64,000 bases of DNA from Streptococcus entericus DSM 14446. Lineage in GTDB: Bacteria > Bacillota > Bacilli > Lactobacillales > Streptococcaceae. A program made the position numbers and the translations under genes. The stretch spans positions 1 through 64,000 of the forward strand of contig NZ_KB904167.1 of assembly GCF_000380025.1 (NCBI RefSeq), read 5' to 3'. This document shows, one piece after another, positions 1 to 7,609 of this stretch. Position 1 is the stretch's first letter; each line of letters begins with the position of its first letter. The notes below the pieces were generated by a model that was not told where the DNA came from, did no database searches, and saw only the letters and a program-made list of their open reading frames with translations.

Positions 1-44
1 TCTGAACTTGCCTTACTCACATCAATCCCGAAAACTGCACGCAT
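1..44 (-). CDS. IS110-family transposase, N-terminal fragment (cut by window edge)
   Basis: The reverse strand from 44 down to 1 reads MRAVFGIDVSKASSE and continues out of the window. The GIDVSK start, with the first acidic residue of the DEDD RuvC-like catalytic domain, is typical of IS110-family transposases (DDE-independent recombinases). A Shine-Dalgarno-like aaagagg lies about 7 bases before the ATG on the minus strand. Only 14 codons are visible, so subgroup (IS110 or IS1111) and integrity cannot be judged. It reads away from the merR locus. Confidence 0.75.
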   Translation of the reverse strand, partial: MRAVFGIDVSKASS

Positions 45-240
45 GATACTACCTCTTTGTCTTGAATGATTCCTTGTTTTAGAGATGTCATTTTCAATAC
101 TCGACGTCTAGCGTCCCACATACTTTGATAACATTCTTTCTAAAACAGGTGTCTTGCCAGTTTTTGTTGCGACGTCTAGCGTCAAAAAGCCCCACGACTT
201 AACAAGACACCTCTACTTTATCATCTTGAGAATGAAAAAA
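45..240 (-). ncRNA. Non-coding flank of IS110 element; possible bridge-RNA region
   Basis: The roughly 190 bases upstream of the transposase start are non-coding. They hold a stem of 10 paired bases (aggtgtcttg at 148-157 with caagacacct at 203-212) enclosing a large loop. IS110-subgroup elements encode a structured bridge RNA in the left end upstream of the recombinase gene, so the position fits. No element boundary or covariance evidence is visible, so this is a positional inference. Confidence 0.25.
102..183. repeat. Two copies of a 14-bp direct repeat cgacgtctagcgtc
   Basis: Exact copies at 102-115 and 170-183, 68 bp apart. One copy lies inside the loop of the 148-212 hairpin, the other lies between that hairpin and the transposase start. 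Confidence 0.8.
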
Positions 241-280
241 GTAGTGAGTACTCTCTCCCGTCGGAGATTTCCTCACTACT
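234..280 (-). terminator. Intrinsic terminator-like hairpin reading leftward
   Basis: agtagtgag (240-248) pairs with ctcactact (272-280), and on the minus strand the stem is followed by a run of six T. On the plus strand there is no T run. No minus-strand gene lies to the right, so it would stop stray leftward transcription before the IS or is a relic of a gene now lost. Confidence 0.55.
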
Positions 281-335
281 AATCTTAGTATGTTTTTATT
301 TCCAAAACTGGTTAATCGAAAAAAGCTAAAAACGC

Positions 336-366
336 TTGACTTGGAGTTAACTCAAAGGTGTATAAT
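336..366 (+). promoter_or_regulatory. MerR-type promoter with 19-bp spacer and operator dyad
   Basis: -35 TTGACT at 336-341 and -10 TATAAT at 361-366 are separated by 19 bp, the over-long spacing typical of MerR-activated promoters. The spacer holds the near-perfect dyad cttggagttaactcaaag, which resembles the AdhR/NmlR operator core (GGAGTTAACTC). This supports autoregulation by the MerR protein and control of the genes downstream. Confidence 0.8.
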
Positions 367-392
367 ACAACTATCAACAGGGAGGTGTGCCA

Positions 393-788
393 ATGAACAT
401 CAAAGCAGTCAGTGAGAAAACAGGACTTAGTCCAGATACCATTCGGTACTATGAAAAAATCAGTCTTCTGCCGCCGATTGCTCGGAACAAGGCAGGGGTG
501 CGGGTGTTTTCAGAGCAAGATGTCTCCGCGATTGAGTTTGTGCGTTGCTTTCGAGCGACTGGGATGTCCATCGAACAGTTGAGCGCCTATATGACTTTGG
601 TGCAGGCGGGCGATGAGACAATGGCAGAGCGCTTAGCCATATTGCGGTCTGAGCAAGCACGCTTAGAAGCATCAAAAGCCGTTATCGAAGAGAGTTTGCA
701 ACGCTTAGAGGAGAAAATCACTCACTACGAACAGCTTAACTCAACAGAATATGAAGCTTTTTCTCATGAAAAGACTGATACTGATTAG
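393..788 (+). CDS. MerR-family regulator, AdhR/NmlR type
   Basis: This is a 131-residue DNA-binding regulator. The N-terminal winged helix (TGLSPDTIRYYEKISLLPP) and the C-terminal coiled-coil dimerisation helix are typical of MerR. One cysteine, in EFVRCFRATGMS at about residue 52, sits where AdhR/NmlR regulators carry their conserved aldehyde- or thiol-sensing cysteine. A GTG at 387 is in frame, but the Shine-Dalgarno gggagg (380-385) favours the ATG at 393. The 19-bp-spacer promoter just upstream and the zinc alcohol dehydrogenase downstream match the known adhR-adh arrangement, so electrophile or aldehyde sensing is the likely job (inference). The 3' end overlaps the next gene. Confidence 0.85.
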   Translation: MNIKAVSEKTGLSPDTIRYYEKISLLPPIARNKAGVRVFSEQDVSAIEFVRCFRATGMSIEQLSAYMTLVQAGDETMAERLAILRSEQARLEASKAVIEESLQRLEEKITHYEQLNSTEYEAFSHEKTDTD

Positions 789-1206
789 CTTCACTCTCGT
801 TGGGCTGATTTTGTTGTCCAGCTGTCGAGATGTCTCACAGAAACAGGAGGTAATTCAGATGGTCAATGTTTCTATTGGTGAGCGTGTTTTTCAGTTGCAG
901 CTGGTTGACAGCCCTGCGGCTCACGAATTCACCGACAGACTTCCTTTAACCATTGAGATGATAGATGTCAATCAAAATGAAAAATATGCTCGATTAGATG
1001 CAGGCTTGACACGCCATGATGAAGTAGCTCATCAGATTGAAAAAGGTGATGTCAAACTTTGGTCTGGCGATGGTTTGGTTATTTTTTACGAATCCTTTGA
1101 GTCGTCGTATGCCTACACCAATCTCGGGTATATTGTCAACACAGAGGGTTTGAAAGAGTCCCTAGGACAAGGGGACGTAAGGGTATCGTTTACCCTAGCA
1201 CAATAA
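769..1206 (+). CDS. Cyclophilin-like fold lipoprotein
   Basis: A protein of about 145 residues with a basic N-terminus, a hydrophobic stretch and a lipobox LLSSC at residues 16-20, so it should be lipidated and anchored outside the membrane. The rest resembles the bacterial cyclophilin-like family (PF18050-type): the pattern around FTDRLPLTIEM and the GDV/GDGLVIFYE segments fit that fold. The function of the family is not established. An in-frame ATG at 751 would add six residues; neither start has a good Shine-Dalgarno, and 769 gives the more compact signal peptide. The gene overlaps the merR end by about 20 bp, implying translational coupling in one operon with merR and the dehydrogenase. 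Confidence 0.65.
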   Translation, partial: KRLILISFTLVGLILLSSCRDVSQKQEVIQMVNVSIGERVFQLQLVDSPAAHEFTDRLPLTIEMIDVNQNEKYARLDAGLTRHDEVAHQIEKGDVKLWSGDGLVIFYESFESSYAYTNLGYIVNTEGLKESLGQGDVRVSFTLAQ

Positions 1207-1238
1207 TAGTTGAAAAATATAATTAAATGGAGGCTAAG

Positions 1239-2282
1239 ATGAAAACAGCTATTTTTGAACAAGCAGGACAGATGATTATTGAAGAGGTGGCAAAACCGAC
1301 CTTGCAAGCAGATGATGATGTCATTATCAAGGTGGTGCGTGCCTGTGTTTGTGGATCGGACCTCTGGTCTTATTCACATGGCGATGATAAGGCGGCCCAT
1401 TCACCAAACAGCGGTCATGAAGCTTTAGGAATTGTTGAAGAGGTTGGCTCTGCCATTACGACGGTTCAGCCGGGTGATTTTGTCATCGTTCCCTTTACAC
1501 ATGGTTGCGGCACTTGTGGCGCTTGCCGTGCAGGTTTCGATGGAACTTGCGATAATCATCCCGGGGCGACAAACTGGGGAGGTGGCTACCAGTCCGAATA
1601 CATCCGTTTCCATTATGGAAATTGGGCTTTAGTTAAAGTCCCTGGACAACCATCAGATTATTCAGAAGGCATGATAAAATCGCTCTTGACACTTGCTGAT
1701 GTAATGCCGACGGGTTATCATGCCGCTCGCTGTGCTCAGGTTGAACGAGGAGACAAGGTCGTCGTGATTGGAGATGGTGCTGTTGGTCAGTGTGCTGTCA
1801 TTGCAGCCAAGATGATGGGAGCTTCTCAGATTATTCTCATGAGTCGACATGCCGATCGCCAACAATTAGCTCTGGAGCTTGGGGCGACTGCAATTGTCGC
1901 TGAACGTGGCGAAGAAGGTGTTAAACGAGTGCGTGAGCTACTAGGTGGAGGTGCGGATGCCGCTCTTGAATGTGTCGGAACAGAGGCTGCGATTGATCAA
2001 GCACTGGGGGTACTTCGTAATGGAGGTCGTGTTGGTTTCGTTGGTGTACCGCACTATGATAAACACAAATTGGGGTCTACCTTTGCTCGCAATATTTCGG
2101 TTGCCGGTGGATCAGCTAGTGTGACCACCTACAATAAACAGGTGTTGCTAAAGGCTGTATTAGATGGAGACATCAATCCAGGAAAAGTGTTCACCACAAG
2201 TTATCGTCTAGATGATATTAACCAAGCTTACCGAGATATGGCGGATCGTAAGAGCATCAAATCGATGCTGGTTGTTGACTAG
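1239..2282 (+). CDS. Zinc-dependent alcohol dehydrogenase (MDR superfamily)
   Basis: 347 residues, the usual length for medium-chain dehydrogenases. Visible catalytic-zinc ligands are Cys in VCGSDLW and the His-Glu pair in GHEALG. The structural-zinc lobe CGTCGACRAGFDGTC has the four-cysteine spacing, and VVIGDGAVGQCAV is the Rossmann nucleotide-binding turn. It oxidises alcohols or reduces aldehydes with NAD(P)H in the cytoplasm; the substrate is unknown. An ATG at 1227 lies in the Shine-Dalgarno tggagg (1228-1233), so the ATG at 1239 is the true start. Third gene of the merR operon, ended by a terminator at 2292. Confidence 0.88.
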   Translation: MKTAIFEQAGQMIIEEVAKPTLQADDDVIIKVVRACVCGSDLWSYSHGDDKAAHSPNSGHEALGIVEEVGSAITTVQPGDFVIVPFTHGCGTCGACRAGFDGTCDNHPGATNWGGGYQSEYIRFHYGNWALVKVPGQPSDYSEGMIKSLLTLADVMPTGYHAARCAQVERGDKVVVIGDGAVGQCAVIAAKMMGASQIILMSRHADRQQLALELGATAIVAERGEEGVKRVRELLGGGADAALECVGTEAAIDQALGVLRNGGRVGFVGVPHYDKHKLGSTFARNISVAGGSASVTTYNKQVLLKAVLDGDINPGKVFTTSYRLDDINQAYRDMADRKSIKSMLVVD

Positions 2283-2291
2283 GTGAGCTAT

Positions 2292-2330
2292 AAACAGAGG
2301 GAGTGAAAAACATAACTCTCTCTGTTTTTA
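2292..2330 (+). terminator. Intrinsic terminator of the merR-adh operon
   Basis: aaacagagggag (2292-2303) pairs with ctctctctgttt and is followed by ttttta. Confidence 0.8.
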
Positions 2331-2429
2331 CCTTCTAGTAAGTCAAAAAAGGGGGGCTTTCTCCATAACTTAGGTGATGTTATGATTGTCGATATTCCCG
2401 AATTTTTACTAAAAATAAGCCTGAAAGTC

Positions 2430-2457
2430 TTGCTAAAACAGGAAAATCTGATATAAT
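2430..2457 (+). promoter_or_regulatory. Promoter of the amino-acid ABC operon
   Basis: -10 TATAAT at 2452-2457, a weak -35 ttgcta at 2430-2435 with a 16-bp spacer. No attenuator is seen before the first gene. Confidence 0.55.
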
Positions 2458-2486
2458 TATTTTCAATATTACATTTAGGAGGGCTT

Positions 2487-3128
2487 ATGGCTTACCTATT
2501 AGACATTTTACCCAGTTTATTACAGGGTGCCTTGGTTTCCTTGCAGGTCTTTTTCATTGTCATCGCCCTATCTATTCCGCTAGGTGCTTTGGTTGCTTTT
2601 GCCATGCGAGCCAATATCAAATTAGTCAACTGGCTGTTCAATATCTACATCTGGATTATGCGCGGCACACCTTTGCTTCTGCAGTTGATTTTCTTCTATT
2701 ATGTTTTGCCGAGCGTTGGGATAACTTTTGATCGGATGCCAGCGGCTATCATTGCCTTTACCATGAACTATGCAGCCTATTTTGCTGAGATTTTCCGTGG
2801 TGGGATTGCCGCTATTCCAAAGGGGCAGTATGAAGCTGCCAAGGTTCTGGGCTTGACCCCTGTTCAGACTATTGTCCATATTGTTTTACCGCAGGTGGTC
2901 AAGATTGTTCTGCCTAGCATTTTCAATGAAGTAATCAACTTGGTCAAGGATTCTTCCTTGGTCTATGTGCTTGGGGTTGGCGATTTGCTCTTGGCTTCCA
3001 AAACAGCCGCAAACCGTGATGCCAGTTTGATTCCTATGTTTATCGCTGGGGGCATTTACCTGCTTCTCATCGGCGTTGTGACCATTTTGTCTAAAAAAGT
3101 TGAGCAAAAATTCGACTATTACCAGTAG
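2487..3128 (+). CDS. Polar amino-acid ABC transporter permease
   Basis: 213 residues, the normal size for HisM/GlnP-type permeases, with about five transmembrane helices. The conserved coupling loop appears as EIFRGGIAAIPKGQYEAAKVLG around residues 98-120, the EAA motif that contacts the ATPase. It carries a polar amino acid across the membrane using the ATPase and the binding lipoprotein encoded next. Shine-Dalgarno aggagg precedes the ATG. The substrate cannot be read from sequence; cystine, glutamine or a basic amino acid are all possible. Confidence 0.88.
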   Translation: MAYLLDILPSLLQGALVSLQVFFIVIALSIPLGALVAFAMRANIKLVNWLFNIYIWIMRGTPLLLQLIFFYYVLPSVGITFDRMPAAIIAFTMNYAAYFAEIFRGGIAAIPKGQYEAAKVLGLTPVQTIVHIVLPQVVKIVLPSIFNEVINLVKDSSLVYVLGVGDLLLASKTAANRDASLIPMFIAGGIYLLLIGVVTILSKKVEQKFDYYQ

Positions 3129-3140
3129 GAGGAGGGGCTT

Positions 3141-3770
3141 ATGTTAGAGTTAAAAAATATCAGCAAGGCCTTTGGGGACAAGGTCATTTTCGACCAGTTT
3201 AATCTGACGGTTCAAGAAGGTAAAGTTTTGTCCTTAGTTGGTCCATCTGGTGGTGGCAAAACGACTCTGCTTCGTATGTTGGCTGGGCTTGAGAGCCTTG
3301 ACTCAGGTGAGATTATCTATAACGGTCAAGCTGTTCCCATCGACCACTTGGAGACAGCTAATCTTCTCGGTTTTGTGTTTCAAGATTTTCAACTTTTTCC
3401 TCACCTATCAGTTTTGGAGAACCTGACCTTATCGCCGATTAAAACCTTGGGATTGTCTAAGGAAATTGCAGAGCAGAAAGCTCGTGACTTGTTACTGCAG
3501 CTAGGCCTGGCTGAACACCAACAGGCCTATCCCCACTCCCTCTCTGGCGGTCAGAAGCAGAGGGTCGCCCTCGCGCGGGCCATGATGATTGACCCAAAAA
3601 TCATCGGCTACGACGAGCCGACATCAGCGCTTGATCCCCATCTCCGACAAGAAGTGGAGAAAATGATCATCGCTAATCGTGACCGTGGCATGACCCAAAT
3701 TGTGGTCACCCACGACATGGCCTTTGCAGAACATATTTCAGATCAAATTCTGAAAATAAATCCGAGTTAG
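3141..3770 (+). CDS. Polar amino-acid ABC transporter ATPase
   Basis: 209 residues, slightly short for the GlnQ/HisP group (about 240) but with all motifs: Walker A GPSGGGKTTLLR at about 33, signature LSGGQKQR at about 133, Walker B IIGYDEPTSALDP and the switch histidine in VVTHDMAFAE. It powers the permease encoded 12 bp upstream. Shine-Dalgarno aggaggag lies before the ATG. The shortened C-terminal end may lack part of the usual tail. Confidence 0.9.
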   Translation: MLELKNISKAFGDKVIFDQFNLTVQEGKVLSLVGPSGGGKTTLLRMLAGLESLDSGEIIYNGQAVPIDHLETANLLGFVFQDFQLFPHLSVLENLTLSPIKTLGLSKEIAEQKARDLLLQLGLAEHQQAYPHSLSGGQKQRVALARAMMIDPKIIGYDEPTSALDPHLRQEVEKMIIANRDRGMTQIVVTHDMAFAEHISDQILKINPS

Positions 3771-3814
3771 GCGCTTGCCAGCTCTGCTATTGAACAAAAG
3801 AAGAGGAAAATATT

Positions 3815-4648
3815 ATGAAGAAGTTTTATCTGGGTGCTTTAGCACTTGTAACGAGCTTGACCTTGGCTGCTTGTGGCAGTAAGACAGAGACATCTGCTGA
3901 CAAATGGACGACCTATGAGTCTGAAAAGTCTATTACCATCGGTTTTGACGAGACCTTTGTCCCAATGGGCTTCAAGGACAAGTCAGGTGACTATGTTGGT
4001 TTTGATATCGACTTAGCGACTGCTGTCTTTGACCAGTACGGGATTGCTATCAAGTGGCAACCCATCAACTGGGACTTGAAAGAAACTGAGCTGAACAACG
4101 GTAAGATTGACCTGATTTGGAACGGTTACTCTTTAACTGAGGAGCGCGCTGAAAAAGTCTTGTTTACAGACCCGTACCTGCCGACTTCTGACGTCATTAT
4201 CACCAAAAAATCATCAGGGATTACTTCAGCTGCTGATATGGCTGATAAGACTTTGGGAGCACAGTCTGGCTCATCTAGTTACGATACCTTCCTAAGTAAC
4301 CCAGCTATTTTGAAAGATATTGTCAAAGACAATGATGCAACCCAGTATGAAACATTTACGCAAGCCTTCATCGACTTAAAGAGTGATCGGATTGATGGTT
4401 TGCTGGTCGATAACATCTATGCCAACTACTACCTAACAGAAGAAGGCGAGCTTGGAAATTATAATGTGATTGACATTTCTAAAGAGTTTCAAGGGCAGAA
4501 CTTTGCTGTCGGTGCACGAAAATCCGACAAAACATTGGTTGAAAACATCAACAAAGCCTTCAAAAAACTTTATGAAGACGGCAAATTCCAAGAGATTTCA
4601 AAAAAATGGTTTGGTGAAGATTTAGCCACCGAAGATGTGAAGAACTAA
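3815..4648 (+). CDS. Amino-acid ABC transporter substrate-binding lipoprotein
   Basis: 277 residues with a lipoprotein signal (lipobox LAAC, Cys about residue 20) followed by an SBP_bac_3 fold: ITIGFDETFVPMGFKD, GDYVGFDIDLA and DLIWNGYSLTEERA are the usual conserved segments. It binds an amino acid outside the membrane and delivers it to the permease. A good Shine-Dalgarno (agaggaaaat) is present. Third gene of the operon; a shared hairpin at 4718 separates it from convergent plsY. Confidence 0.9.
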   Translation: MKKFYLGALALVTSLTLAACGSKTETSADKWTTYESEKSITIGFDETFVPMGFKDKSGDYVGFDIDLATAVFDQYGIAIKWQPINWDLKETELNNGKIDLIWNGYSLTEERAEKVLFTDPYLPTSDVIITKKSSGITSAADMADKTLGAQSGSSSYDTFLSNPAILKDIVKDNDATQYETFTQAFIDLKSDRIDGLLVDNIYANYYLTEEGELGNYNVIDISKEFQGQNFAVGARKSDKTLVENINKAFKKLYEDGKFQEISKKWFGEDLATEDVKN

Positions 4649-4717
4649 TCTTTTTACCGATATAGGAAAAATGGCAGAGCTAATTGCTTTGCCTTTTACG
4701 TTGATTAAGACAAGGAA

Positions 4718-4745
4718 AAGCCCCTAACGGGGCTTAACATTTGTT
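4718..4745. terminator. Bidirectional terminator between ABC operon and plsY
   Basis: aagcccctaacggggctt at 4718-4735 is a GC-rich hairpin. The T run is better on the minus strand (cttttcc) but tttgtttt follows on the plus strand, so both convergent transcripts may end here. Confidence 0.7.
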
Positions 4746-5387
4746 TTAATTTTTCTTGGTTTGCTTGCTGAGATTAAGCCCCCAAGGGACGAGGTTCTCA
4801 GTCTTGTTCTTGATACGTCCCATGTTGTCTCTGTGACGAATAATGATAAGGCTGGCAATGGCGATGATTAAGCCTGTAAAAATCAGGCTGTAATCGCTGA
4901 TGAGAAAGCTCATTGCAGGAAAAGTCAGCACGCCGATGATAGCGACGCTAGCAGCTGTCACACTGGCTAGGGAAATCATGCTAAAAAGGTAGAGTATCAG
5001 TAGGAAAATCACCAGCAAAAAAATCAGGAAAGCAGGGGCAAAACCTAGCAAGACACCTGCAGATGTGGCAACTGCTTTGCCGCCTTTGAACTGGGCAAAG
5101 ATGGGAAAGGTATGTCCTAACACGGCAAAGAAGCCAATCAGTAGGGCTAAGTCGCCGTCAATGCCAAACCAGATGGGTAAAAGTGTCGCTACTGTTCCTT
5201 TTAGAACATCGACAAGCAGGGTGATGATGCCAGCTTTTTTCCCTAAAATACGAAAGGTATTGGTCGTACCAGTATTGCCAGAACCGTGTTCTCGCAGGTT
5301 GATGTTGTAAAATTGTTTGCCAATCCAGAGGCCTGTTGGGATGGAGCCTAGCAGGTAGGCAATGATGCCAAAAATAAAACTATTCAT
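4746..5387 (-). CDS. plsY: Acyl-phosphate glycerol-3-phosphate acyltransferase PlsY
   Basis: Membrane enzyme that transfers an acyl group from acyl-phosphate to glycerol-3-phosphate, the first step of phospholipid synthesis. 213 residues with several transmembrane helices. Motif 1 GSIPTG, motif 2 [15 protein letters not shown] and motif 3 [11 protein letters not shown] are all present. A longer frame opens 11 codons upstream, but the family start is MNSFIFG at 5387. On the minus strand TGGTATAAT ends six bases before this ATG and no Shine-Dalgarno exists, so the mRNA is probably leaderless. Divergent from parE, as is usual in streptococci. Confidence 0.93.
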   Translation of the reverse strand: MNSFIFGIIAYLLGSIPTGLWIGKQFYNINLREHGSGNTGTTNTFRILGKKAGIITLLVDVLKGTVATLLPIWFGIDGDLALLIGFFAVLGHTFPIFAQFKGGKAVATSAGVLLGFAPAFLIFLLVIFLLILYLFSMISLASVTAASVAIIGVLTFPAMSFLISDYSLIFTGLIIAIASLIIIRHRDNMGRIKNKTENLVPWGLNLSKQTKKN

Positions 5388-5393
5388 AGCGCT

Positions 5394-5399
5394 ATTATA
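5394..5399 (-). promoter_or_regulatory. Extended -10 box of plsY, six bases from the ATG
   Basis: On the minus strand TGGTATAAT is followed by agcgct and then the ATG at 5387. Transcription starting 6-7 bases after the -10 would begin at or next to the start codon. Confidence 0.7.
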
Positions 5400-5517
5400 C
5401 CATAAAACTTTGACAAACAAACTAAATGAACGTTAAAATGAGAGAAAAAGCAACTTTGCTTTGCCATTTGTCTCAAAAATCGGTAAAATAAAGAGATGAC
5501 AAATTTGGAGGTCATAG

Positions 5518-7461
5518 ATGCCTAAGAAAGAAATAAACGTAACAAACTATAATGATGACGCCATTCAGGTGCTGGAAGGACTAGACGCAGTCAGAAAGCG
5601 GCCAGGCATGTACATCGGCTCGACCGATGGCGTGGGGCTGCACCACCTGGTCTGGGAGATTGTGGACAATGCGGTCGATGAGGCCTTGTCAGGTTTTGGG
5701 GACAAAATCAGTGTGACCTTAAATGCCGATGGCTCGGTGACAGTGGCAGACAGTGGGCGGGGCATGCCCGTTGGTCTTCACGCCATGGGGATTCCGACGG
5801 TTGAGGTTATCTTTACCGTCCTCCACGCAGGGGGCAAGTTCGGTCAGGGAGGCTACAAGACCTCTGGTGGTCTCCACGGAGTTGGCTCGTCCGTCGTCAA
5901 CGCCCTCTCTAGCTGGTTGGAGGTGGAGATTACCCGTGAGGGGAGCATCTATCGCCAGCGCTTTGAGGACGGCGGAAAGCCCGTGACCACGCTTGAAAAA
6001 GTCGGCACCGCTCCTAAGTCCAAATCTGGTACGACCGTTCGTTTCCTGCCCGATCCACGGATTTTCTCCACGGTTGAGTTTAAGTATGGAACAATCGCAG
6101 AGCGCTTAAAAGAGTCTGCCTTTCTCCTCAAAAACGTCACCATGACCCTGCTGGATCAGCGGTCTGGAGAAGAAGCTAGCTTCCACTATGAAAATGGGGT
6201 GCAGGATTTTGTCGCCTATCTCAATGAAGACAAGGAAACCTTGACCCCCATTATCGCCTTTACAGGAGAGGAACAGGAGTTTCAGGTGGACATCGCCATG
6301 CAGTACAACGATGGCTTTTCTGACAATATTCTCTCCTTTGTTAACAATGTCCGCACCAAAGACGGCGGTACGCACGAAACAGGGTTTAAGACTGCCATTA
6401 CCAAGAGCCTCAATGACTATGCGAGAAAAACAGGGCTTCTGAAGGAAAAGGACAAGAACTTAGAGGGGTCTGACTATCGTGAGGGCTTGTCAGCTGTCCT
6501 ATCCATCCTTGTTCCCGAAGCCCATCTCCAGTTTGAAGGGCAGACCAAGGATAAGCTGGGTAGTCCTCTTGCTCGTCCTATTGTCGATAGCATTGTCAGC
6601 GAGAAATTGACCTTTTTCCTCATGGAGAATGGCGAAACGGCCAGCAACCTCATCCGCAAGGCCATTCGTGCCAGAGATGCCAGAGAAGCGGCCAGAAAGG
6701 CGCGTGATGATGCCAGAAGTGGCAAGAAAAACAAGAAAGACAAGGGGTTGCTATCTGGTAAGTTGACCCCAGCCCAGTCTAAAAATGCCCAGAAAAATGA
6801 GCTCTATCTAGTCGAGGGAGATTCAGCGGGCGGTTCTGCCAAGCAAGGCCGTGACCGCAAGTTTCAAGCAATCTTACCCCTACGAGGCAAGGTTATCAAT
6901 ACCGAAAAGTCCAAGATGAGCGACATCCTCAAAAACGAGGAAATCAACACCATGATTTATACGATTGGAGCTGGTGTTGGGGCGGATTTCAATATCGCTG
7001 ACATCAACTACGATAAGATTATTATCATGACCGATGCGGATACAGATGGTGCCCATATCCAAACCCTACTCTTAACTTTTTTCTACCGCTACATGCGACC
7101 TCTGGTCGAGGCGGGGCATGTCTACATCGCGCTGCCGCCACTCTATAAGATGAGCAAAGGCAAAGGAAAAACCGAAAAAATCGCCTATGCTTGGACGGAC
7201 GGTGAGCTGGAGGACTTGCGAAAAGAGTTCGGAAAAGGCGCTCTTCTCCAACGCTACAAGGGACTAGGGGAAATGAACGCCGACCAGCTCTGGGAGACTA
7301 CCATGAACCCTGAGACCCGCACCCTCATTCAGGTGACCATTGATGACCTAGCGCGTGCTGAGCGCCGCGTCTCCACCCTCATGGGCGACAAGGTCGAACC
7401 TCGCCGCAAATGGATTGAGGAGAATGTGCGGTTTAGCTTGGAGGAACAGACGGTGTTTTAG
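5518..7461 (+). CDS. parE: DNA topoisomerase IV subunit B
   Basis: 647 residues, the standard ParE length. The GHKL ATPase region shows NAVDEALSG and GRGMPVG. The TOPRIM domain shows EGDSAGGSAKQGRDRKFQAILP and the metal site DADTDGAHI. ParE with ParC decatenates daughter chromosomes. The position next to plsY, the start MPKKEINVTNYND and the length mark it as ParE, not GyrB. Shine-Dalgarno ggagg sits before the ATG at 5518. Unusually, parC does not follow; the next genes are accessory. Confidence 0.95.
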   Translation: MPKKEINVTNYNDDAIQVLEGLDAVRKRPGMYIGSTDGVGLHHLVWEIVDNAVDEALSGFGDKISVTLNADGSVTVADSGRGMPVGLHAMGIPTVEVIFTVLHAGGKFGQGGYKTSGGLHGVGSSVVNALSSWLEVEITREGSIYRQRFEDGGKPVTTLEKVGTAPKSKSGTTVRFLPDPRIFSTVEFKYGTIAERLKESAFLLKNVTMTLLDQRSGEEASFHYENGVQDFVAYLNEDKETLTPIIAFTGEEQEFQVDIAMQYNDGFSDNILSFVNNVRTKDGGTHETGFKTAITKSLNDYARKTGLLKEKDKNLEGSDYREGLSAVLSILVPEAHLQFEGQTKDKLGSPLARPIVDSIVSEKLTFFLMENGETASNLIRKAIRARDAREAARKARDDARSGKKNKKDKGLLSGKLTPAQSKNAQKNELYLVEGDSAGGSAKQGRDRKFQAILPLRGKVINTEKSKMSDILKNEEINTMIYTIGAGVGADFNIADINYDKIIIMTDADTDGAHIQTLLLTFFYRYMRPLVEAGHVYIALPPLYKMSKGKGKTEKIAYAWTDGELEDLRKEFGKGALLQRYKGLGEMNADQLWETTMNPETRTLIQVTIDDLARAERRVSTLMGDKVEPRRKWIEENVRFSLEEQTVF

Positions 7462-7474
7462 GGGGAGATAAAAT

Positions 7475-7582
7475 ATGGGAAGAAAAAGGTATGATGACAT
7501 TTACACCTCAACCATATTTGTTATTCTGAGTTTAGAAGAATCTCGGATTCTTTTGAACCTTGACGAGTTGAAAAAATCTTAA
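7475..7582 (+). CDS. Small 35-residue ORF of unknown function
   Basis: ATG at 7475, 13 bp after the parE stop, preceded by a strong Shine-Dalgarno gggggaga (7461-7468). It encodes a charged N-terminus MGRKRYDD, a short hydrophobic segment TIFVILSL and an acidic-basic tail. No family recognised. It could be a small protein of the Fic operon, a leader peptide, or chance. It has no Fic inhibitory motif, which is instead inside the Fic protein. Confidence 0.35.
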   Translation: MGRKRYDDIYTSTIFVILSLEESRILLNLDELKKS

Positions 7583-7609
7583 GTTAATTAAATAGTGTAT
7601 GGAGGCTTT

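Noticed and set aside
1227..1238. Upstream ATG start of the alcohol dehydrogenase
   Set aside because: It overlaps the Shine-Dalgarno that serves the ATG at 1239.
5518..7461. Gene as gyrB
   Set aside because: Start, length of 647 and position beside plsY fit parE.
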